Assembly: GCF_902506165.1 (NCBI RefSeq) | Contig: NZ_LR733817.1 | Coordinates: 4,679,625-4,743,624 of the forward strand | Direction of reading: 5' to 3' | DNA from: Bosea sp. 29B | Lineage (GTDB): Bacteria > Pseudomonadota > Alphaproteobacteria > Rhizobiales > Beijerinckiaceae | DNA: 64,000 nucleotides | Part shown: one piece after another, positions 8,659 through 17,770 of the stretch | Layout: every line of letters begins with the position of its first letter | How positions within the stretch are numbered: the stretch's first letter is position 1 | Program-made: the position numbers and the translations under genes | Notes under the pieces: model-generated | Told to the model about the DNA's origin: nothing | Database searches by the model: none | The model's input: only the letters and a program-made list of their open reading frames with translations

Positions 8659-9619
8659 GGCGAACACCATCCTCGAAGTCGCATCCGCCTCCTGCCGCTT
8701 CGACGTCTCGGCCCCGGCCCTGTCGCGCCTGTTCTCGCACGAGCCGCGCCGCATCCTGCGGGCGGTCGAGAACGTCTCCTTCAGCGTCGCGCGGGGCACC
8801 ACCTTCAGCATCGTCGGCGAATCCGGCTGCGGGAAGTCGACGCTGGCACGCATGGTCGTCGGCCTGCAGCGGCCGACGCAGGGCATGCTGGATTTCAAGG
8901 ACATCAGGCGCGCCGACGGCTCGGTCGGGCCGCCGCGCGTGCAGATGATCTTCCAGGACCCCTACGCCTCACTCAATCCGCGCTGGCGCGTCGGCGACAT
9001 CATCGCCGAGCCGATCCGCGAACTGAAGCTGCGCAACGACGAGAGCGAGACGGCGACCCGCGTCGGCGACCTCCTGGAGATCGTCGGCCTGTCGCGGGCG
9101 GATGCGAGCCGTTTCCCGCACGAGTTCTCCGGCGGCCAGCGCCAGCGCATCTCGATCGCCAGGGCGCTGGCGACCGAAGCGGATTTCCTCGTCTGCGACG
9201 AGCCGACCTCGGCGCTCGACGTCTCCGTGCAGGCGCAGATTCTCAACCTGATGGTCCGCCTGCAGAAGGAGTTCGGGCTGACCTATCTCTTCATCAGCCA
9301 TAATCTCTCGGTGGTCCGGCACATGTCGGACCATCTCGCCATCATGTATCTCGGCCGCTTCGTCGAGAGCGGGCCGGCGGAGGAGGTGTTCGGCCGGCCG
9401 CGCCACCCCTATACGCGGCTACTGCTCGACACGATTCCCGATGTCGAGAAGCCGAACCGCGAGCGCCGGCCGATGTCGGGCGAGGTGCCGAGCCCGATCG
9501 CGCCGCCGCCGGGCTGCGCCTTCCATCCACGCTGCGCGCAAGCCGTCGAGCGTTGCCGTACCGAGGCGCCGGCGCTGCGGCGTGAGGGCGAACTGGAGAT
9601 CGCCTGCCACCTCGCCTGA
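8651..9619 (+). CDS. ABC transporter ATP-binding protein, DppF-like
   Basis: This second ATPase has 322 residues. The ATG at 8651, overlapping the DppD-like stop by eight bases, gives the expected N-terminus; an in-frame ATG at 8561 lies deep inside the previous gene. Motifs are GESGCGKST (Walker A), MIFQDPYASLNPR (Q-loop), FSGGQRQRIS (signature), VCDEPTSALDVS (Walker B) and FISHNLSV (H-loop). The C-terminal oligopeptide domain has CAFHPRCAQAVERC. It completes a five-component importer and is the last gene of the plus-strand operon, ending 6 bp from the convergent dehydratase. Confidence 0.95.
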   Translation: MAEANTILEVASASCRFDVSAPALSRLFSHEPRRILRAVENVSFSVARGTTFSIVGESGCGKSTLARMVVGLQRPTQGMLDFKDIRRADGSVGPPRVQMIFQDPYASLNPRWRVGDIIAEPIRELKLRNDESETATRVGDLLEIVGLSRADASRFPHEFSGGQRQRISIARALATEADFLVCDEPTSALDVSVQAQILNLMVRLQKEFGLTYLFISHNLSVVRHMSDHLAIMYLGRFVESGPAEEVFGRPRHPYTRLLLDTIPDVEKPNRERRPMSGEVPSPIAPPPGCAFHPRCAQAVERCRTEAPALRREGELEIACHLA

Positions 9620-9625
9620 GGCCGC

Positions 9626-11329
9626 TCAGCAGAAGTCGAAATCGACGCCTTCGTCGGCCTGGAGCACGTGCTCGTTATAGAGCCGGTCGTAGCCGCGGCG
9701 CTGGATCGGCACCGGCTGCGGCAGGGCGGTCCGGCGTGCCGCGAGCTCGGCCTCGTCGACCAGGAGATCTAGCCTTCGCTCGGCGACGCTCAGCCGGATG
9801 CGGTCGCCGGTGCGCACAAGGGCGAGGGGGCCGCCCACCGCCGCCTCCGGCGCGACATGCAACACGATTGCGCCATAGGCGGTGCCGGACATGCGGGCGT
9901 CGGAGATGCGGACCATGTCTTTGACGCCCTTGGCCGCAAGCTTGCGCGGGATCGGCAGATAGCCGGCTTCCGGCATGGCAGCGGCGCTCTTCGGGCCGGC
10001 ATTCTGCAGGACGAGGATGTCGTCCGGGCCGACGTCGAGATCGGGGTCGTCGATGCGGGCGGCAAGGTCTTCGAGTGACGAGAAGGCGATGGCGCGGCCC
10101 TCATGCTCGAGCAGGCGCTTCTCGGCGGCGGCGCGCTTGACGATGGCGCCGCGCGGCGCGAGCGAGCCGAACACGGCGACGAGCCCGCCATCGGGATCGA
10201 CGGGTTCCTGGCGCGAGCGGATGATCGTGCGGTCGAGCTGATCGATCAGGGGCTCGTCGATCAATTCGCCCAATGTCCTGCCAGTGACCGTCAGGCAGTC
10301 GAGATGCAGGAGGTCCCGCAGTTCCCGCAGCACGGCGGGCACGCCGCCGGCGGCGAAGAAGTCCTCCATATAGTTGTTGCCGACCGGCTTCAGGTTCACC
10401 AGCACCGGCGTCTCGTCGGAGAGCTGGTTGAGCCGGTTGAGGTCGACCTTGATGCCGGCGCGGCGGGCGATCGCAGTGAGGTGGACGACGGCATTGGTCG
10501 AGCCGGAAATCGCCAGCAGCACGCGCCAGGCGTTCTCGACCGCCTGCTCGGTGACGATCTGGCGCGGCAGCAGGGTTTGCGTGCCGATCAGCGCGACGGC
10601 GCGCTTGCCGCTTTCCTCGGCGCAGCGCAGGCGGTCGGCATGCACGGCGGGGATCGCGGCCGAGCGCGGCAGCGACAGCCCAAGCGTCTCGGCGATGCAG
10701 GCCATGGTCGAGGCGGTGCCCATCACCGCGCAGGTGCCGGCGGTGGTGGCGAGCCGGCCCTCGACCACGTCGATCTCCTCCTGGTCGATCTCGCCGGCAC
10801 GAAAGCGGGCCCAGAAGCGGCGGCAATCGGTGCAGGCGCCCAAGCGCTCGCCCTTGTGGCGGCCGGTCGACATCGGCCCGCCGACGAGCTGGACGGCCGG
10901 GACATTGGCCGAGAGCGCCGCCATCAATTGCGCCGGCACGGTCTTGTCGCAGCCGCCCATCAGCACGACGGCGTCGATCGGCTGGGCTCGGATCATCTCC
11001 TCCGTGCCCATCGCCATCAGGTTGCGGAACTTCAGGCTGGTCGGGTTGAGGAAGACCTCGCCAAGCGAGATCGTCGGGAACTCGACGGGCAGGCCACCGG
11101 CCATCAGCACGCCGCGCTTCACCGCTTCCAGCAATTCCGGGAAGTGCCGGTGACAGTTGTTGAAGCCGCTATAGGTGTTGGCGATGCCGACGATCGGGCG
11201 CGCCAGCGCCTCGTCGGAATAGCCCATCGAGCGGGCGAAGGAGCGGCGGAGGTATGCCGCGAAGTCCGGGTCGCCGTAATTGGTCAGCCCGCCGGCAATG
11301 CCGCGCCCCTTCGGTTCCTCGCTCGCCAT
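9626..11329 (-). CDS. IlvD/Edd-family dehydratase, probably sugar-acid (pentonate) type
   Basis: This 567-residue Fe-S dehydratase has cluster-type cysteines at residues 59 (FNNCHRHF), 127 (GGCDKT) and 200 (GTCAVMG). These match, from memory, the numbering of the [2Fe-2S] L-arabinonate dehydratase of Rhizobium, and DCRRFWARFRAGEID is also typical. The catalytic Ser lies in SDARMSGTAYG near residue 480. The enzyme should dehydrate a 2,3-dihydroxy acid to a 2-keto acid in the cytoplasm. It differs from the branched-chain IlvD and its context is catabolic. It is the last gene of the leftward unit with GGT and a binding protein. Confidence 0.88.
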   Translation of the reverse strand: MASEEPKGRGIAGGLTNYGDPDFAAYLRRSFARSMGYSDEALARPIVGIANTYSGFNNCHRHFPELLEAVKRGVLMAGGLPVEFPTISLGEVFLNPTSLKFRNLMAMGTEEMIRAQPIDAVVLMGGCDKTVPAQLMAALSANVPAVQLVGGPMSTGRHKGERLGACTDCRRFWARFRAGEIDQEEIDVVEGRLATTAGTCAVMGTASTMACIAETLGLSLPRSAAIPAVHADRLRCAEESGKRAVALIGTQTLLPRQIVTEQAVENAWRVLLAISGSTNAVVHLTAIARRAGIKVDLNRLNQLSDETPVLVNLKPVGNNYMEDFFAAGGVPAVLRELRDLLHLDCLTVTGRTLGELIDEPLIDQLDRTIIRSRQEPVDPDGGLVAVFGSLAPRGAIVKRAAAEKRLLEHEGRAIAFSSLEDLAARIDDPDLDVGPDDILVLQNAGPKSAAAMPEAGYLPIPRKLAAKGVKDMVRISDARMSGTAYGAIVLHVAPEAAVGGPLALVRTGDRIRLSVAERRLDLLVDEAELAARRTALPQPVPIQRRGYDRLYNEHVLQADEGVDFDFC

Positions 11330-11388
11330 GCCCGCTTCTCCCTCGACTTGTTCTCAAGAAGAAGCTTGCCGGGATCGCCGGCGCTGTC

Positions 11389-11414
11389 GAGGCCGCCTTG
11401 TGCAGGGCGGCCTC
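11389..11414 (-). terminator. GC-rich hairpin between GGT and dehydratase genes
   Basis: Arms GAGGCCGCC (11389-11397) and GGCGGCCTC (11406-11414) pair perfectly around an 8-nt loop, directly downstream of the gamma-glutamyltransferase stop. No T-run follows on the minus strand, so full termination is uncertain. It may act as an attenuator or an RNA 3'-end stabiliser before the dehydratase gene. Confidence 0.45.
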
Positions 11415-11425
11415 GCGCTGGACAC

Positions 11426-13021
11426 TCAGTAGCCGAGGGCACAGCCGTCCTTGCGCGGATCGGAGCCGCCGGTCAGCGTGCCCTTCTCCCAGTCGATCCA
11501 GATCGCCTGCGCGCCGCCCATCGGCGATTTCGGAACCTCGATCTTGAAGCCGCGCGCGGTGAGGGCCGCGCCGACGCTGTCGCGCAGGCGCTTTTCCGTC
11601 TCGACGATGTTCGTGCCCGGCAGCGGGAAGAGGCGGGGCAGGTCGATCGCCTCCTGCAGGTCGAGGCCGTGGTCGAACAGCTTCGCCAGGAAATGGGCGT
11701 GGCCCATCGCCTGATAGTGCCCACCCATCACGCCGAAGGGCATGACGACGCGGCCGTTCTCGGCGAGCATGCCGGGGATGATGGTGTGCATCGGGCGCTT
11801 GCGCGGCGCGATTGCGTTGGGGTGACCCCGCTTCAGCACGAAGCTCTGGCCGCGATTGTGGAAGAGTACGCCGGACTTCCTGGTCATCAGCCCGCTGCCA
11901 TAGGGCGAGAAGATCGAGTTGATGAAGGAGACGGCGTTCCGGTCCTTGTCGACGACGCTGATGTAGACCGTGTCCTTGTGCTCGGCGCCGCCGGGGATGA
12001 CCGGGAGCGGATCGAGCGCGCGATTGGGATCGATCATCCCGGCGAGCTCGTCGGCGAGCGCGTCCGACAGCAGATGCTCGACCGGAACCTCGGCCTTGGC
12101 GGGGTCGGCGAGGAAGCGGTCGCGGGCGGCATAGGCGAGGCGGGTGGCTTCCAGCTCGATATGCAGGTTCTCGACCGCGAGCGGGCCGCCCTTGGGCTGG
12201 AAGCGCTCGAGGATCCTCATGATCAGCAGGGCGATGACGCCCTGGCCGTTCGGCGGGCACTCATAGACGGTGCGGCCACGGAAGCTCGCACTGATCGGCT
12301 TGACGTATTCGCCCTCGGCCGCGGCGAAGTCGTCAGCCGTGTGCAGGCCGCCGGCGGCCTGGAGATAGTCGACCATCTCCCTGGCGATCTCGCCGCGATA
12401 GAAGGCGTCGCGGCCCTCGCGGCCGATCGCCTCAAAGGTCTCGGCAAGGGCCGGTTGGCGCTGGACCGCGCCGGCCGCCGGGGCCTTGCCGTCGACCAGG
12501 AAGGTCGCGGCCGCGTTGGCGTCCTTGATCAGCAGCTCGTGCTGGGCGGCAAGGTCATAGGCGACGCGCGGCGTCAGCGCATAGCCGTCGCGGGCATAGG
12601 CAATGGCGGGCGCCAGGACTTCCGAGAGTGGCAGGCGGCCATGATCCTTGTTGAGCCGCGTCCAGGCGTCGATCGCGCCGGGCACGGTGACGACATGCGG
12701 CGAATGCCGCTCCAGCGAGGCGATGCCGGCCTTCTCGTACCAATCCAGTATCGCGGCGGCGGGCGTCCGGCCCGAGCCGTTATAGGCGATGACATCGGTC
12801 GAGCCGCCGCGCGAGTAGAGCACGAAGCAGTCGCCGCCGACGCCGGTCGAGCCGGCCTCGACGACGCATTGCACGGCGCAGGCGGCGATCGCTGCATCGA
12901 TCGCGTTGCCGCCGGCCTTCATGATGTCGAGCGCGGCGAGCGTCGAGGCGGGATGCGAGGTCGCCGCCATCGCATTGCGGCTGATGGCGAGGGGCCGACC
13001 GGGAAGCTCTAGATCACGCAT
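11426..13021 (-). CDS. Gamma-glutamyltransferase-family (glutathione hydrolase-like) protein
   Basis: This 531-residue Ntn-hydrolase precursor carries the GGT signature region around GGNAIDAAIAA (residues 37-47) and VGGDCFVLY. The autoprocessing nucleophile is expected at Thr351 in KDTVYISVVDKD, and the small subunit contains NSIFSPYGSGL and PNAIAPRKRPMHT. There is no signal peptide, so it probably acts in the cytoplasm, as YwrD-type relatives are thought to. It would hydrolyse or transfer a gamma-glutamyl group. Its position between a binding protein and a dehydratase suggests processing of an imported glutamylated or amide compound. Confidence 0.9.
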   Translation of the reverse strand: MRDLELPGRPLAISRNAMAATSHPASTLAALDIMKAGGNAIDAAIAACAVQCVVEAGSTGVGGDCFVLYSRGGSTDVIAYNGSGRTPAAAILDWYEKAGIASLERHSPHVVTVPGAIDAWTRLNKDHGRLPLSEVLAPAIAYARDGYALTPRVAYDLAAQHELLIKDANAAATFLVDGKAPAAGAVQRQPALAETFEAIGREGRDAFYRGEIAREMVDYLQAAGGLHTADDFAAAEGEYVKPISASFRGRTVYECPPNGQGVIALLIMRILERFQPKGGPLAVENLHIELEATRLAYAARDRFLADPAKAEVPVEHLLSDALADELAGMIDPNRALDPLPVIPGGAEHKDTVYISVVDKDRNAVSFINSIFSPYGSGLMTRKSGVLFHNRGQSFVLKRGHPNAIAPRKRPMHTIIPGMLAENGRVVMPFGVMGGHYQAMGHAHFLAKLFDHGLDLQEAIDLPRLFPLPGTNIVETEKRLRDSVGAALTARGFKIEVPKSPMGGAQAIWIDWEKGTLTGGSDPRKDGCALGY

Positions 13022-13092
13022 GGAAGAGGCTTTCGTGAAGATAGGGGCCGGCGGCAGTGCCGCCGGGTTTTCGGGAGGGAAGCGAAGGGCGC

Positions 13093-14679
13093 TCAGCCCT
13101 TGCGCAGATTGGTGAAGACCGGGACGCCGTTCAGCATGCCGGTGAGGTTCTTGCGATAGGCGACCGGCTGCAGGTACTGGCCGGCCGGGACATAAGGCAC
13201 GTCCTGCATCGCCTGCAGTTCGATCTCACGAGCGATCGCCTTCTGCTCGGTCGGGTCCGCGGCGGTCAGGAAGCGAGCGCGCAACGCCTCGATCTGCGGG
13301 CTGTCGGGCCAGCCCGGACTGCCCTTGGCGCCATTGCCGCGCAAGGGTGAGCTCGTCGCCGGCGAGCCGAGATCGAGCCCGGCCCAATAGGTGACGTAGC
13401 AGCTCCAGCCGCCCTGCTCGACCGGGTTGCGGCTGCTGATGCGCTGCAGGACGGTGCCCCAGTCAGCGGCGACGAAGTCGACATTGACACCGATCTTGCG
13501 CAGCGCATCGGCGGCGACATCGCAGACCAGGGCAATGCGCGGCACATCCTGCGCCGCAAGGAAGACGGCGCGCTCGCCTTTGTAGCCGGCCGCAGCGAGT
13601 TCCTGCTTGAGCTTGCCGAAATCCTTCGGAGCTTTCAGGGTCTTGGCCGCGACGTCGGACGCCATCGGCGAGTTGTTCGGGAAGAAGCCGATGCTGCCGC
13701 GCTCGACCTGCGGATCGCCGCCGCACACGGCGTTCATGCACTCCTCCTGGTCGATCGCCTGGAGGATGACGCGGCGCACCGCCGGATTGTTGAAGGGCGG
13801 CTGCAGATGGTTGAGCCGGAGCTGCCCGGCCATGCCGGTCCGGTCCTTGACCTCGACGACGATGTTCGGGTCCTTCCGCAGCAGCGGCAGCAGATCGATG
13901 ATCGGCTGCTCGACCCAGTCGACCGCGCCGGTCTGCAGCGCTGCGACCGCGGTCGCAGCATCGGGCATGACAGTGAATTCGATGCGGTCGAGATGGGGCG
14001 TGCGCGGCCCGGCGGTGAAGCTCGGCGTGCCGCTCGGGCGCGGGACGTAACCCTCGTGCCGTGCATAGACATGGCGGGCGCCGGCGATCCGGTCGGCGGT
14101 GAGATAGCGATAGGGGCCGCTGCCGATCGCCTCGGGGATCTGCTTGAACGGATCGGTCTGGGCGAGGCGCTCCGGCATGATCGCGGCGACGAGCGCGCTC
14201 GGGCGGGCGAGCGCCGCCGGCAGCTGCGGGAATGGCGTCTTCAGGCGGAAGACGATGGTGCGGTCATCAGGCGCGGAAAGCTCGTCGGTCGCGGCCATCA
14301 GCGCCTGGCCGAAAGTGTCGCGGGCGCCCCAGCGTTTGATCGAGGCGACGGCGTCGCGCGCCAGCACCTTGCTGCCATCATGGAAGACGAGGCCGGGCCG
14401 CAGCGTCAGCGTCCAGCGTTTGCCGTCCTCCTCGACGACATGGCCCTCGACCATTTGCGGCTGCGGCTGGAACTGCTCGTCGAGCCCGTAAAGCGTGTCC
14501 CAGACCAGCAGGGCGTGGGTGCGCGTCGAATAGCCGTTGGTCCAGATCGGATCGATGATCGCGACGTCGGAATAGGGCACGAAGCGCAGGGTCTTGGTGT
14601 CCTGAGCGCTGGCGAGATGCGGCGCGGCCGGCAGGAAGGTGGCCGCGGCCGAGGCTTTCAGGAACTGGCGTCGATCCAT
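13093..14679 (-). CDS. ABC transporter substrate-binding protein, family 5, Tat-type signal
   Basis: This 528-residue periplasmic binding protein begins MDRRQFLKASAAATFLPAAP, a twin-arginine-like leader. The ATG at 14679 is chosen because GAGGGGAA sits just upstream; an earlier in-frame ATG would swallow that site. The SBP_bac_5 core is clear: WTLTLRPGLVFHDGSKV near residue 95 and SGPYRYLTADRIAG. No permease or ATPase follows it. It probably feeds the DppBCDF-like transporter at 3031-9619, giving two binding proteins for one pore. Confidence 0.88.
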   Translation of the reverse strand: MDRRQFLKASAAATFLPAAPHLASAQDTKTLRFVPYSDVAIIDPIWTNGYSTRTHALLVWDTLYGLDEQFQPQPQMVEGHVVEEDGKRWTLTLRPGLVFHDGSKVLARDAVASIKRWGARDTFGQALMAATDELSAPDDRTIVFRLKTPFPQLPAALARPSALVAAIMPERLAQTDPFKQIPEAIGSGPYRYLTADRIAGARHVYARHEGYVPRPSGTPSFTAGPRTPHLDRIEFTVMPDAATAVAALQTGAVDWVEQPIIDLLPLLRKDPNIVVEVKDRTGMAGQLRLNHLQPPFNNPAVRRVILQAIDQEECMNAVCGGDPQVERGSIGFFPNNSPMASDVAAKTLKAPKDFGKLKQELAAAGYKGERAVFLAAQDVPRIALVCDVAADALRKIGVNVDFVAADWGTVLQRISSRNPVEQGGWSCYVTYWAGLDLGSPATSSPLRGNGAKGSPGWPDSPQIEALRARFLTAADPTEQKAIAREIELQAMQDVPYVPAGQYLQPVAYRKNLTGMLNGVPVFTNLRKG

Positions 14680-14760
14680 CGTAATTCCCCTCATTTTCTT
14701 TTGGATCCCCAGACGTTCCTCGGGAGCGCGGCCTGCTGACGAGCCGCTGCGTCGTTTGGG

Positions 14761-15468
14761 TCAGAGCTGCGCGCTGGCCGGCAAGGTCGATGGAATTCCG
14801 GCTGCCTGGCCGCGGCTGCGCAGGAACTCGGCGAGGCGCGGCGCAGTGCGCAGGACGTGGTCGCGCATCACCGCCTCGGCATGCTCGGCATCGTCGGTCC
14901 TGATCGCCTCGACGACCTCGTCCTGGCGCTCGGTGGCATGGGCGGGCTGGGCGACATGGTGGAGCCAGACGCGCATATAGGGCTCGACGGCGATGTGCAG
15001 CGCCGCGATCTGGGCGATCAGCTTGGGGCGCCGGCTCAGCCCGCAGATATAAGCGTGGAATTCCTGGTGCCGGCTCAGCCAGTCGGCGCCGCCAGCCGCG
15101 CCGGCGCGGTGCATACGGACGACATGGTCGTCGAGCTCGGCCAGGGCGGCGGCATCGAAGCGCGGCATGGCGAGGCGGACCGCCAGCCCCTCCAGCACCG
15201 AGCGGATCTCGAAGAGCTCGTAGATCTCCTCGATGGTCAGGCCGGAGACGACGCAGCCGCGATTGGGGCGGATGAGAACGAGGCCTTCATTGGCGAGGCG
15301 CTGGAAGGCTTCGCGCACCGGCATGCGGCTCATGGCGAGTTCGCGCGCGATCGTCTCGGGAATCAAGCGCTCGCCGGGCTGATAGCGCCCGCTGCGGATG
15401 TCCTGGAGGATGGCGCGATAGGCCTCGTCCTGCGCCGTCGCAGCCATGCCTTTCGAGGCGAAGCTCAT
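14761..15468 (-). CDS. GntR-family transcriptional regulator (FCD type)
   Basis: This 235-residue regulator has an N-terminal winged helix (GERLIPETIARELAMSRMPV through EAFQRLANEGLV, roughly residues 30-75) and an FCD ligand domain with EIRSVLEGLAVRLA. The start is placed at the ATG 15468. An upstream TTG in frame is less likely. It lies directly ahead of the binding-protein gene in the same direction, so GntR, binding protein, GGT and dehydratase may be one leftward transcription unit. AGTG-N4-CACT at 15515-15526 is a candidate operator. Confidence 0.87.
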   Translation of the reverse strand: MSFASKGMAATAQDEAYRAILQDIRSGRYQPGERLIPETIARELAMSRMPVREAFQRLANEGLVLIRPNRGCVVSGLTIEEIYELFEIRSVLEGLAVRLAMPRFDAAALAELDDHVVRMHRAGAAGGADWLSRHQEFHAYICGLSRRPKLIAQIAALHIAVEPYMRVWLHHVAQPAHATERQDEVVEAIRTDDAEHAEAVMRDHVLRTAPRLAEFLRSRGQAAGIPSTLPASAQL

Positions 15469-15514
15469 CCCGTTTCCCCGCAAGCCGTCTGCACTCGGTC
15501 AGCCGCTCTGTATG

Positions 15515-15526
15515 AGTGTATCCACT
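15515..15526. promoter_or_regulatory. Short palindrome AGTG-TATC-CACT, candidate GntR operator
   Basis: A 12-bp sequence with perfect 4-bp arms lies in the 125-bp AT-richer gap upstream of the second GntR gene. FCD-type regulators often bind short palindromes of this size. Support is only position and symmetry. Confidence 0.35.
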
Positions 15527-15593
15527 ATTACAAAGCTAGAATCGGGCGGCGCGCAAGGGGCTTGCGCGGTGACAGCGCCATGGCGTCGGAGGG

Positions 15594-16745
15594 TCAGAGC
15601 GCGGCGGCGTAGAATTCGAGATAGCGGCGCGTGACCTCGTGCCAGGAATAGGATGCGAGGTCCGAGAGGCGTGGACGCGTATTGCCGGGATAGCGGACGA
15701 GATCGGCATGAGCCTGCTCGACGGCCAACGCAGCCTCGTCCGCATCGGCGAAATCGACGGTGCGGACGACCGGGAATTTGCTCGCCAGGCCGGCGAAGGC
15801 GGCATTGGGCTGGACGATCGGTACCAGGCCGGCGCTCATCGCCTCGACCAGGGCAAGGCCGAAACCCTCGAACTCCGAGGCCGAGACGAAGAGCGAGGCA
15901 CGGCTCATCACCGTTCGCGCGCCGGCATCGTCGAGGCCGAGATGCAGCGTCACATTCTGCTCCATGCCGGCGTTGGCGATCGCCTTGCGCAGCGCCTCTT
16001 CGGTCCAGTCGGAGGCGACGCCGAGCATGTCGAGCTGCCAGGAAGGCTCGCGCCGCACGAGCGCCGCCATCATCGCGATCAGCCGGTCCGGTCGCTTGTT
16101 CTTGGAGAAGCGGCCGATGCTGACGAGGCGCCGCTGCGGGTCGAGGCTGGAGGCGCCGGCGAACTTGTTGAGGTCGACGCCGTTCTCGATCACGCGGACC
16201 TTGCCGGGCGCGAGCCGCTCGAACATGCGGGCATCGTTCGTGCTGCAGCCGGCGATGCCACGATAGACCTGCGCCGAAAGCCGGGTCGGGCCGTTGAACC
16301 AGAGCTTCTTCAGGCCGGCGAAATCGGTGGTGTGGAAGAAGCCGCCATGGGTGGTGGCGACGAGCGGCTTGCGATGCAGCAGCCAGCCCAGAGCGAGCGC
16401 ATCGAAGAAGAAGTCGATCGCGTGGACATGGACGAGATCGGCATCGCGCAGATGCGAGAAGACCTGAGGTGCGAGCGGATAGCGCGTCGAGCCACGGAAG
16501 GGGATGCGGGTGACGGGGATGCCGTCGATGACGTCGCTCGCCGGCAGGACGAGCTCCGGTCGCGAGAACAGCCGGTCGAGCGTCACCACGGAGGGCTTGA
16601 GGCCGAGCGCGGCTTGCGCCCGGCAGAGATTGGCGACGACGTCCTCGAGCCCGCCGCGATTGGGCAGGAACTGGCGCACGATATGGACGATGCGCGTGCC
16701 GGCCGGCAGTGCCGGCGCGGCGCGATGCGAGAACGGAGCGGTCAC
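15594..16745 (-). CDS. GT4-family glycosyltransferase
   Basis: This 383-residue retaining glycosyltransferase has a GT-B fold. The N-terminal lobe contains FLPNRGGLEDVVANL (residues 27-41) and LVHVHAIDFFFDALAL. The C-terminal lobe has VSIGRFSKNKRPDRL and the donor-binding EX7E motif in SEFEGFGLALVEAMSAG. It transfers a sugar from an NDP-sugar to the growing lipid-linked exopolysaccharide unit on the cytoplasmic membrane face. The GTG start overlaps the TGA of the glycanase gene (GTGA). It is the last gene of the leftward exopolysaccharide operon. Confidence 0.9.
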   Translation of the reverse strand: MTAPFSHRAAPALPAGTRIVHIVRQFLPNRGGLEDVVANLCRAQAALGLKPSVVTLDRLFSRPELVLPASDVIDGIPVTRIPFRGSTRYPLAPQVFSHLRDADLVHVHAIDFFFDALALGWLLHRKPLVATTHGGFFHTTDFAGLKKLWFNGPTRLSAQVYRGIAGCSTNDARMFERLAPGKVRVIENGVDLNKFAGASSLDPQRRLVSIGRFSKNKRPDRLIAMMAALVRREPSWQLDMLGVASDWTEEALRKAIANAGMEQNVTLHLGLDDAGARTVMSRASLFVSASEFEGFGLALVEAMSAGLVPIVQPNAAFAGLASKFPVVRTVDFADADEAALAVEQAHADLVRYPGNTRPRLSDLASYSWHEVTRRYLEFYAAAL

Positions 16746-17770
16746 GATTTGGCCTCCCGGCCGCAGATGGCGCTGGGCCGCTTCGTCTTCAAGCGCTCGA
16801 GCAGCACCTTCATCTGCGGGCGCTCGCCGGCCTTGGTCGGTTCGAGATTGAAGACATAGTCTGCTGGCCACCAGGGTCCGGCGCCCCAGGCGGTCCAGCC
16901 GAGCCATTGCTGCGGGCTGGCATCGACCTTCGTCGCCATCTGCCTGAGCGCAGTCAGGCATTCCGGCTTGTCGGACGCGGCGAACTCGCCGAGGAAGCCT
17001 CGGCGGCCATTGGCCTTGAGCCAGGCGGTGACGTCGTCGATCGCTTTCAGCGCACCGGCCGCGGCCGAGCACTCGGGAGCGCGGCCGGAATAGTCGGCGT
17101 CGAGATATTGGTGGAAGTCGTAGGCGTAGCGGTCGAGCGGGTCGACGACGCCGAGGAGGTCGCGGCCATTGTTGCCGACCGGCAGGTCCGAGGTCCAGCT
17201 ATGGGCGCCGCCGAAGGCCGTGCCGGTGACCAGCAGGAGCTGCCTGGCGCCAGCCTTGCGGATCGCGGCGATGGCGACGTTCTGGAACTTCGCCCAGTTG
17301 GCGCTGGTGATGTCGTAGGGCTCGTTCATTAGCGAGAAGACGAGCTTGGGCCGGTCGCGATAATGCGCGGCGAGCCGGCTCCAGACATTGGCGAGTGCCT
17401 CCGCCTGAAGCTCCTTGGAACCGAGCTGCTTCTTGGCGTAGTAGCCGTAATTATGCAGGTCGATGATGGCGATCAGCCCGGCCTCGTTGATCCGGCGGAC
17501 CGTCTGGTCGAGATAGGCCAGCTCCATGATGTCGAGCCCGCCGTTGAGCTCTGGCTGGATGCGCTCCCAGCGAAAGGGCAGGCGGATGGCGCTGGCGCCG
17601 AGCTTGCCGAGCCGCTGGATCGCCTGTTCGCTCGGATAGGTGTAGTCGGTGTCGACCTTGCCGGGCGTGTCGCCGAATTCGGCGCCAGACAAGTTGACGC
17701 CGCGCAGGCAAGTCTCCGCCTGCGCCGGCAGGGCGGTGAGCAGCACCAGTGTGAGCGCGGCCAGCCTCAC
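16742..17770 (-). CDS. Secreted glycoside hydrolase family 5 (endoglucanase-like)
   Basis: This 342-residue protein has a signal peptide (MRLAALTLVLLTALPAQA) and a GH5 TIM barrel. The acid/base is Glu150 in FSLMNEPYD and the nucleophile Glu262 in GFLGEFAAS. Substrate-side residues occur in IRLPFRWERI and IDLHNYGYY. It would act in the periplasm or outside, trimming or releasing a beta-linked polysaccharide. The GTG start overlaps the upstream hydrolase stop. An embedded glycanase is common in exopolysaccharide operons, where it limits chain length or clears mis-secreted polymer. Confidence 0.9.
   Translation of the reverse strand: MRLAALTLVLLTALPAQAETCLRGVNLSGAEFGDTPGKVDTDYTYPSEQAIQRLGKLGASAIRLPFRWERIQPELNGGLDIMELAYLDQTVRRINEAGLIAIIDLHNYGYYAKKQLGSKELQAEALANVWSRLAAHYRDRPKLVFSLMNEPYDITSANWAKFQNVAIAAIRKAGARQLLLVTGTAFGGAHSWTSDLPVGNNGRDLLGVVDPLDRYAYDFHQYLDADYSGRAPECSAAAGALKAIDDVTAWLKANGRRGFLGEFAASDKPECLTALRQMATKVDASPQQWLGWTAWGAGPWWPADYVFNLEPTKAGERPQMKVLLERLKTKRPSAICGREAKS

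Noticed and set aside
10103-13012. A 969-residue open frame on the plus strand across the dehydratase and GGT genes
   Set aside because: It is antisense to two clear enzymes, rich in Arg/Gly/Asp without domain motifs, and is the usual by-product of high GC at third codon positions.
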